The position numbers and the translations under genes are program-made. 64,000 bases of DNA from Trissonchulus latispiculum. Its lineage: Eukaryota; Nematoda; Enoplea; Enoplida; Ironidae. Location: positions 1-64,000 of the forward strand of contig JASAND010007661.1 in the NCBI GenBank assembly GCA_030248195.1. The letters are read 5' to 3'. Below the pieces are notes generated by a model. The model was not told the origin of the DNA. It did no database searches and was given only the letters and a program-made list of their open reading frames with translations. This document shows, in pieces, positions 56,538 through 64,000 of the stretch; the stretch's first letter is position 1, and each line of letters opens with the position of its first letter.

Positions 56538-57225
56538 TTATTCCACTATGCCTAGTGGTATTCCACTTATGCTTAGTGGAATTCAGCCCTCTCATCGTCA
56601 AAACTCAAAAGTGGAAATATGTCTACTCTCATTCAGCAAAACTAAGAAGTGGAATTGTGCCTACTACAAATCTCAAAAGTGGAATTGTGAGTACTATTTT
56701 GTCTTAACTTTACTGAAATGTGCTTTCATGCTAATGATTTTACCTTTTATGTTTATGCATTTGCATAGCCGGATTATAAGAATACAACAAGAATACGAAG
56801 AACAAATAACAACCTAGTACAAAAGGCAGAATTGACAAGATTGTTATTAAATGTTACTAATTTTTGCATTGAAATATAAATTTTTCATTGTTGTAATTTT
56901 TGAAATTGCAAGACAATTTTAAATTTAATACTCAAACTAAAATTTCTAATTATTTCGTAAATAGTGTAAAAGGATTTGTCCTTTGAAGCTTAAACATAAA
57001 TTACTATTTCCATGATGCATAGATCACTTTATTTCACAAAACTCCGCAAGTAAAACAGAACTATAGCTTTCAAAACCCGTGCTATTTTTATTACCTTGTC
57101 ACTCGAATAGAGATGAATATATGAATAAGATGAAATGAAAAATTTGCGCACAATTCCACTTTCAAGTTTTGAAACTGCTGAGTGGCCACATCAAAAGAGT
57201 GCGCACAATTCCACTAAGCATGATA
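56538..57225. repeat. Inverted repeat with GTGGAATTGTG motifs
   Basis: The left part (56538-56710) holds several copies of AAAAGTGGAATTGTG and TATTCCAC--TGCCTAGTGG. The right part (57148-57225) holds the reverse complements CACAATTCCACTTT and CACAATTCCACTAAGCAT. The stretch between is AT-rich. It has the form of a MITE with subterminal repeats. Its outer limits are unclear. Confidence 0.6.
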
Positions 57226-57579
57226 ATGCAGTGTGCAAGTGAACTAATTGATTATCTATGGAAAATAAGATACCATATGTTGATTACGTCAGTACTTTTG
57301 TTCCATTGTAAAATAATTTGGAAGACTCCAAAAACGAAACTAAGACTGAGATTGCAGGAACGCAATGAGTGTGTGAACTTGGGAATTCTGAGAGAATTTA
57401 AAAGTAAAAAATATTATTCATAAAATAGTATTCACATAATTTATTTCACACAATTTCAAAACATTGGATTTTACAATAAAATTCTAACTGACCATAATCA
57501 TAGAACCATAACCACCCAAACCTCCAGAACCAACCTCTAAGCTTCGTACCTGATCCGGTGAACTGGCTATGATGAATTC

Positions 57580-57810
57580 GGCTGCGTATTCATGTGCCAC
57601 CGAAAAATTTCTTGACGTTTTCATGTGCCACCTTCTCTTATTCTCTGCCGTATTTATGTGCCGCCTTTTTCTAAAAATTTCTTGCCATTTTCATGCGCCA
57701 CCTTTTCGTTTTTTTGTGCCATATTTATGTGCCGCCTTTTTCTGTTTTTCGTCCGAATTCATGTGGCAACTTTTTGCTAGTTTTGATGCTTAATTCGTGT
57801 GCCACCTTTA
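57580..57810. repeat. Degenerate tandem repeat of TTCATGTGCCACC
   Basis: About six imperfect units of 35-50 bp, each with (T)TTyATGTGCCrCCTTTTTC. The open frame across it (57569-57793) is a by-product. Confidence 0.7.
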
Positions 57811-57879
57811 ACTTACGCTTTTTATGATTTCTTGTGTTTCATAACCATCTTTGATTTTACAGATTTCTTAGACAAACCA

Positions 57880-59170
57880 TTGCAATTGTGGGACAAACAG
57901 TTAGGTCTGTTCCGCTTGTCAGTCTCATTTTGCGGAAGTCCCTCAATTTCATAACTTTACAGATAACCATCTTTTTTCTGATTAGTCAACTAATTTTAAA
58001 AAACAGCGCAAAAGGCCGCTGTCTAGGAAATGGCAACGAAAAATCTCCTGCATGTATGTATACTGCGCAAAAGGCCGCTGTCATTACGCGAAGTTTAAAA
58101 TGTATTTCGTCATTCCATATCAGTATAATTATGTCTATTTTAATTTCAGATCACAAACGCTTGTGTTGTATGACTTCAATGTACCATGTAGCGCAACGTT
58201 TGTTTAAGCTGAAAGAAACCCGCACCATATTTTTGGTGGAAGTTTCTCAATTTCATAACTGTAAAAACTCCAGCTTACAGGTTGTATACATAATCATATT
58301 TTCCTAATTATTTATGCAGAAGTCCCTAAATTTCATAACTTTACAGATAACCATCTTTTTCTGATTAGTCAACTAATTCTTCCTCTTGACAAATATAAAT
58401 ACAATGGAGATTTACAGAGAAATGTTTGTTACCTTAGTATATAAGATAACATCTTTTTCTGATTAGTCAACTAATTCTTCCTCTTGACAAATATAAATGC
58501 AATGGAGATTTACAGAGCAATGTGTGTTACCTTAGTGTATAAGATAAAAATTTGGAGATGTGGAGGAGAAAATATAGAGCAAAGCTGTTATATATAATGA
58601 AGAACGGCCTCGGAAGCCAGCTATTGAAATTTTTTATCTGTAATTGAAGAGAAGCGAATCTGCGAAAGCAAATTTCAATGAGATTATATCTTTTTTGTTT
58701 CTAATGGAGTACTTTACCAACAAAAATCTCCTGCATATAGAATTTGATTTATTCGTACTATACTCTGCGTGCCTAACACTCCGCAAAAACGAAAGTGATC
58801 TAGTGAAAACATCTTTTTCTGATTAGTCAACTAATTCTTCCTCTTGACAAATATAAATGCAATGGAGATTTACAGAGCAATGTGTGTTACCTTAGTGTAT
58901 AAGATAAAAATTTGGAGATGTGGAGGAGAAAATATAGAGCAAAGCTGTTATATATAATGAGGAACGGCCTCGGAAGCCAGCTATTGAAATTTTTTATCTG
59001 TAATTGAAGAGAAGCGAATCTGCGAAAGCAAATTTCAATGAGATTATATCTTTTTTGTTTCTAATGGAGTACTTTACCAACAAAAATCTCCTGCATATAG
59101 AATTTGATTTATTCGTACTATACTCTGCGTGCCTAACACTCCGCAAAAACGAAAGTGATCTAAAGGTCTT
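57880..59170. repeat. Tandem duplication, 360-bp unit, plus partial copies
   Basis: Two units lie at 58448-58807 and 58808-59162. They differ by almost nothing (one A/G seen at AATGARGAACGG), so the event is recent. A partial, diverged unit precedes them at 58343-58447, and a still older trace of its first 45 bp lies at about 57950-57992. The paired 60-codon frames inside start with TTG and are not taken as genes. Confidence 0.85.
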
Positions 59171-59179
59171 TGCCAATCC

Positions 59180-59855
59180 GCCCCACTTCGAAGAACGAAA
59201 GTGACCTAGCGAGAAGACCTCTTGCTAAGTTGACTCAGATAAAGTACCTCTGAACTATTCTTTCCTAGGACGTTACTACTGGTCAAAGCAGCAGAAGAGG
59301 GGAAATTTTCCCTACTACTGGGCGCAAAGAGCAGTTCTCTCATTAAAGTTTCGGTAAACCAAACCAAAATAGTCTTAGTATCCTGTAAATAGAATATTTA
59401 TTACGTTAGCTCTTGTATTCTGTATAATTATATTCTTTGAATGTAATAAAATCAAAATTTGTTTTAATTCTTATGATATAAAATCGTCAAAACTAAACAA
59501 AACAATAGCAATATCTAAATTTTTGTTATCATTTCTTTCTTCTGACATAAAATCTTGTTTCTTCTTCAAGTTTATTTAAACTTTCTGAAATCAGGAAATG
59601 AAATTCTGACTACAAAAATACAAATACATCTAAAATATTCTAATGTAGTCTTAATAATAACGGACTTGTGAACATTTGAAGACGAAAAAACAAGAAAATT
59701 TACAAATTTGCAAGTTAAAACCATGCATACGACATCGAATTATAATCCTGTTTTGAGAACCATTTACTGTAATAGACAGATAGCTAAGTCAAAGCTTATA
59801 TTACGCGCAAGCAAAAGCTTCCCATAAACAAACGTATACTATACTAGGCAATAGG
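59180..59855. other. AT-rich spacer
   Basis: No gene or named repeat seen. Confidence 0.4.
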
Positions 59856-59867
59856 CATAGATGTGGC

Positions 59868-62680
59868 CATAGGTGTAACGGGGATTTGGGTTGGGGGGGC
59901 CCCCTCCCCCGGAATTTTGGGGGGGGGCCCCCTTTTTAGACCCCCCCAAACCCCCCCACGACCCCCCCCAAACCTCCCCCAAAAAAATTTTTCTATTTTT
60001 ATGTCAAAAATCGCATTTTCAGCCATTGCTAATGCCAAAAAACATTCAACTATGAAGTAATTTTGACATTAGACAGGGGTTTTAAACTCGAAAACTTGAT
60101 TGCCAACATGCTTCTAAGTCTAAAATAAGGTCAATATTGAGCCAGAAAGTCCATAAAACCGTTAAAAACGTGTATTTCTCGCAATAATAAACACTTTAAG
60201 TCAAAATTTTGGACTTTTTGGAAAAATTTAGCAGAATTTACCCTAAAATACCCTATTTTTGGCCAATTTTTCGCGCCTTCGGCGCGACTACCCCCCCCCC
60301 CAGTTGGCGGGGGCCCCCAAAAATTTTTGGGGGGGTTTGTAAAAATGGCTGGGGGGGTTACCCCCCCCAACCCCCCCCCCCCCCCCCCCCCATTTCCACA
60401 TTGGGTTTGGGGTGGCAAAACAATCTGGGGGGGGGGGGGTTCTGACGGAGGGTGGGGGACCCCCTAAATTTTTGATTTTATGCCATTTTTGGCCACTTTT
60501 GGCCAAAAATCTGGAGGGGGGTAGCAAAAGCAAAGATCTGAAAATCTGGGGGGGGGTTCGCCAAAATTTGTCATTTTGGTGGGGGGTCCCCCCCACCCCC
60601 CCCCTTACCCCTAACACACCTATGATACTAGGTGTGTTAGGGGGGGGGGGGGGCATAGTTTCACCATAGATGTACCACCTGTTTGGGTTGGGGGGGAGTA
60701 AAACGTCCAAATCTGGCTTGGGGGTCTCAAAAATCGGAAATTTTCAAAAAACTGTACCCAAACTGTACCCAATTTTTTTCAGCTAAAAATAGCCCTTTTT
60801 GGACATAAAATCGACTATTTTCGACATAAATCTAATAAAACGCTACTCGTATTGCATTTTATAACCTATTTTTAGCGTTTTTAACTGTAGACAATTTTTT
60901 CAGAAAATTTTTGAAAAATTGCAAAAATTTAGCATTTTTTCTCTTGTTTGGACCCCATTTTAGGGGGGAGGGGCATAGGTGTGGCTAGCGAAAAAAGTGG
61001 GGGTGGGGGTTCAGAAAAAAGTAGGGAGGGGGTTTGGCGAAAAAGGGGTAGGGGGGGTCGCGAAAAGTCGATTTGGGGGGAGGGGTAAGAAAAATTTTCG
61101 AGGGGGGGTCTGCGAAAAATCGGTTTTTCGTTAAAAAATTGAAAATTTTTCTCAATTTACAGCTTTTTTTAACAATTTTTAGCTTAATTAAGCGAATTCT
61201 AGCAATTTTTTCGCTAATTTTTGGAATTTTTTGCAAAAATTTCGAATTTTTAGTTAAAATTTTCAAAAAAATTTTCTAAAATATAGGTAGGGGTTAGAAA
61301 ATTTTTTGGGGGGAGGGGTCTGAAAAAATCGAATTGGGGGGAGGGGTTGGAAAAAATTTTTAGGGGGGGTCGGCGACCAGGGTTGGGAGTCTCGGTCTCG
61401 GTCTCGCCCAAAAGCCGAGACTTGACCAGTCTCGGTCTCGGTCTCGGTCTCGCTCACCCAAAAGTCTCGGTCTCGGACCGAGACCGGAAATTTTTTGAAA
61501 ACACCAAATTTCAGCGAAAATTTTAAATTAATGTAATGAAAACTAATTGACGAGGTGCGGAAACCGTATGTTAATGTGTTAAAGTACCTAATACTGAGCC
61601 TAGGCCTCAAAAACTTGAAAAAACTAATTTTAAGCTTAAAATTGCTAGTCTCGGTCTCGGTCTCGGTCTCGCCCAAAAGCCGAGACTTGGCCAGTCTCGG
61701 TCTCGGTCTCGGTACCCTGGTCTCGGTCTCGTTCTCGGTCTCGGTCTCGGTGAAATCTCGGTCTCGCCCAACCCTGTCGGCGACCCGTCCATTTGGGGGG
61801 AGGGGCTCCCCCCCCCCCCCCCCCCCCCCCCCCCACCCCCCCCCCCACCCCCCTAACACACCTATGGGGAGGGGGGTCTGAGCTCGGATTGGGGGGAGTA
61901 GTCGAGGGCGGGGTATGGGGGGGTGGGGGTCTGGCCTCTCCGTGGGGGGGTCTCCACAGGGGGTATATAAACTGTAGCCTGGTACACCTATGAGTTTCAC
62001 CGGAAATTTTGGTTGGGGGGGGGGGGGTAAGCTCTAGAAATTTGGTGGTCGACCCGCGAAATGAGATGGAGGGGTACCCCCAAACCCCCCCCAAAATTGG
62101 GACCTCATAAAATCCAAAAAATTGCCTAAAATTAAATGCAAAATTTTCTGTATTTTAACGCTTTTACCGTGAAAGCAAGGCTTGCTTTAACAGTTTTAGG
62201 CGTTTATGCGCGGATTTAAAGCGATTGTAAGTGAAAATTTGAGAAAAAGTTTTCAAAAAATGATCATTTTTGGGCAAAATTTAGCTAACTTTTTGGCTCC
62301 AAAAAGTCCCGGGAGGGGGTTGGCGGTTGGGTGAGGGTAGCCGAAAGTTGGGGGAGGGGATGTCGAAAATTGGGGGGGGGGCAAAGTGGGTCGAAAATCT
62401 TGGAGGGGGAAGTACCCCCCCCCCCGACCTTCCCCTCTGGTGAAACTATGGGGGGGCTGGACCCTCCCTACCAAAATTCCAAATTTTGGCGACCCCCCCC
62501 TGATTTTTGGCCAGAAAGTGGCCAAAAATGGCATAAAATCGAAAATTTAGGGGGTCCGCCCGCCCTCCGTCGGAACCCCCCCCCCCCACATTTTTTTGGC
62601 CAGCCACACCTGACCTATCCCGTAGTTTCACCATGCGGGCATATGTAGGTGTACCACCTGTTTGGGTTGGGGGCATGGTT
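59868..62680. repeat. Cluster of G/C-homopolymer elements with CATAGGTGT ends
   Basis: Runs of G or C of up to 20 or more alternate with AAATTTTTGG and GCCAAAAATGGC blocks. CATAGGTGT or its reverse complement ACACCTATG recurs at 59868, 60616-60624, 60973, 61856-61865 and 61984-61991, and ACCACCTGTTTGGGTTGGGGG at 60673 and 62654. These mark the ends of several elements of one family. A perfect 13-bp palindrome pair (CCTAACACACCTA / TAGGTGTGTTAGG, 60610-60641) joins two of them head to head. Long Pro/Gly-rich frames on both strands are artefacts. Confidence 0.65.
61378..61776. mobile_element. 399-bp hAT-like MITE with (TCTCGG)n ends
   Basis: The terminal inverted repeat is CAGGGTTGGG / CCCAACCCTG. 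Perfect 8-bp duplications TCGGCGAC lie at 61370-61377 and 61777-61784. Next to both ends are arrays of TCTCGG (61388-61470 and 61648-61770) with matching GCCCAAAAGCCGAGACTTG blocks. The middle is AT-rich and non-coding. End sequence and duplication length fit hAT. It is inserted in the G/C-homopolymer cluster. Arg/Asp/Glu-rich frames across it come from the hexamer. Confidence 0.9.
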
Positions 62681-62684
62681 TTTT

Positions 62685-62880
62685 TTGCGTCAGGGGCTGC
62701 GTCATGAGTCATGACGCAAATTTTTTTCCTGTGACGCAAATGAAAATAGCCCTGACGCAAGCCTGACGCAGCTAGGTTTTCAACTAGAGGAAAAATTGTG
62801 CAAAAATTGCTTGAAAAATTGTGTTTCAAACGTGATATTTCTAAAAATTTTCTGCTGGGGGCTGCGCCCCCAGACCCCCG
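62685..62880. repeat. TGACGCA repeats and GGGGCTGCGCCCC hairpin
   Basis: TGACGCAA or its complement occurs about six times in 62695-62770, including GTCATGAGTCATGAC. GGGGGCTGCGCCCCCAGACCCCCG at 62857-62880 has a close partner GGGGCTCCGCCCCCAGACCCCCG at 63128-63150, so this is a dispersed end sequence. Confidence 0.6.
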
Positions 62881-63155
62881 CCCATATATATGCCTTGTAA
62901 CTTATTGCTGATTGCTTCGATAACTGACATACTAATTTTATAAATTCATAGAATAAAGGCGCATGTGGAGCGGCATCAGCTTGCAAGTATTGCAGATGAA
63001 GCACTTAAAATAAGCAAATATATTATATTCGATATTGCAATAACTGGCCATACTTAATACCTCATCAATTGATCGCGAAAATGCTCTAAATTAATGGTCT
63101 TAATTGCAAAAATTTTTCAACTTCTGCGGGGCTCCGCCCCCAGACCCCCGTCTAC

Positions 63156-64000
63156 TAGAGACCTTCACGGGCCTGAATTTTCAGGCCCGGCCCGGCCCGG
63201 CCCGTAAAAAATTCTGCTCGGCCCGGCCCGGCCCGGCCCGTTCAAAAAATTTTCAACTTCGGCCCGGCCCGGCCCGGCCCGCTCCAAGTCAGGCCCGGCC
63301 CGGCCCGGCCCGTAAGCTAAAAAGTCAAGCCCGGCGCGGCCGGAGCCCGTTGCTAAAATTTTGCATTTGCCAGAAACATTGTTCAAAATTTCAAAAAATT
63401 GTTTGTCATGGCAGAGAAAATTTTTAGTCACTTTTCCCAGTAGATGTTTATTTAGAGCTGTACAGTACAGTCAATGCTTCAGCTCTTTCTGTTCAGAGAA
63501 TTAATAGCTCCTCAATTTCGTTGATGCAAGTCAGCAAGGCACAAACTACATATCAAGAGAACTCTTGTCAAATATTAAAAACAAACATTATATTTCAACC
63601 TAATGGACGAGCAAAAGATATATAAAGATTAAAAGCTTTACACGCACAAGTAAGCTAACTGTACATGGGAAAGATCTGAACAGGGCTTGAAGAACTGAAA
63701 AAAAATTAGATCGAAATAAATAGCCTAAGAGGTACCAAAATTCATTTTGGAAGCTACTAAAATTTCCATAAAAAATTCCAAAAATTGGGAAATAAAACTC
63801 ATACAAATCAGACAAAACATTGTGTATAACTGAAAATAATAGGCCCGGCCCGAAGCCCGGCCCGCTCCAGCACTCGGCCCGGCCCGGCCCGGCCCGCACC
63901 CAATTTTTTCCTCCCTCGGCCCGGCCCGGCCCGGCCCGGCCCGTTCTACCTTAGGCCCGGCCCGGCCCGGCCCGCGGGCCGGGCGGGCCGGGCCGGGCCT
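63156..64000. mobile_element. GGCCCG-array element, right end beyond the window
   Basis: It starts TAGAGACCTTCACGGGCC, as at 22380. Arrays of GGCCCG lie at 63182-63345 and again from 63841 to the window end, with an AT-rich, non-coding 490 bp between. The plan (short GC-rich tandem arrays inside both ends) matches the hAT-like MITEs at 37.2 and 61.4 kb. The right terminus and target duplication are not visible. Confidence 0.7.

Noticed and set aside
58644..59204. Two 60-66-codon paralogous frames in the 360-bp duplication
   Set aside because: They begin with TTG, have no ATG in the right place, and exist twice only because the DNA is duplicated.
61263..62094. Arg/Asp/Glu-rich and Pro-rich frames of 150-245 codons
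   Set aside because: They are translations of (TCTCGG)n and homopolymer C/G, part of MITEs.
1..64000. CRISPR arrays, bacterial operons, rRNA genes or an integrated prokaryotic island
   Set aside because: None seen: tandem repeats here have no spacer-repeat structure, genes have eukaryotic introns, and mobile elements are eukaryotic.

Overview
The window is nuclear DNA from an animal, almost certainly a nematode. The decisive gene is a complete three-exon cuticle collagen on the minus strand (36422 down to 34664). It has the nematode-specific N-terminal membrane domain, an RxxR processing site, a Gly-X-Y core and a CxxC-PP...PGY tail. Three intronless 7TM receptors resembling nematode chemoreceptors fit with this. 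The DNA is AT-rich, has few genes, and is full of transposon remains. I cannot name the species from sequence alone.

Layout. 0-5 kb: gene-poor, with relics of an LTR element and a MITE, then a foldback element just upstream of receptor 1 (5280-6287, +). 8.0-13.6 kb: a minus-strand gene for a secreted protein of 15 cysteine-rich repeats. Its likely signal-peptide exon lies 4 kb upstream, and the intron between holds a young, internally deleted Copia retrotransposon (9972-13149, target duplication ATTGT). 13.9-14.6 kb: a 66-bp minisatellite and a GGTGT/ACACC palindromic repeat. 16.2-24.1 kb: two related non-coding elements end to end, rich in AACCCGGGTT and carrying several nested insertions. 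Three of those insertions are bounded by TTAA, and empty sites are visible in the sister copy. 24.9-25.8 kb: receptor 2, a close paralogue of receptor 1. 26-34 kb: no protein gene found, one tRNA-like sequence. 34.7-36.4 kb: collagen. 37.2-38.3 kb: a hAT-like MITE. 39.3-44.4 kb: an LTR-like segment with a polypurine tract, then a GC-rich 2.9-kb minus-strand reading frame (Arg/Ser-rich N-terminal part plus an unidentified ~570-residue domain) broken by one stop codon. 47.0-47.5 kb: a frameshifted C2H2 zinc-finger gene. 51.1-51.7 kb: a Ty3/gypsy integrase relic. 52.0-52.6 kb: a second copy of a foldback MITE. 54.2-55.1 kb: receptor 3, of a different subfamily. 56.5-64 kb: inverted and tandem repeats, then a dense run of G/C-homopolymer elements, a 399-bp hAT-like MITE with a perfect 8-bp duplication, and a GGCCCG-array element that runs off the end.

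The likely functional genes are the three receptors (chemosensation), the cuticle collagen (exoskeleton) and the cysteine-rich secreted protein (role unknown). They are independent genes with no sign of an operon. Most of the rest is mobile-element DNA. A recurring theme is small non-autonomous elements whose ends carry short GC-rich tandem arrays, with a different unit in each family.
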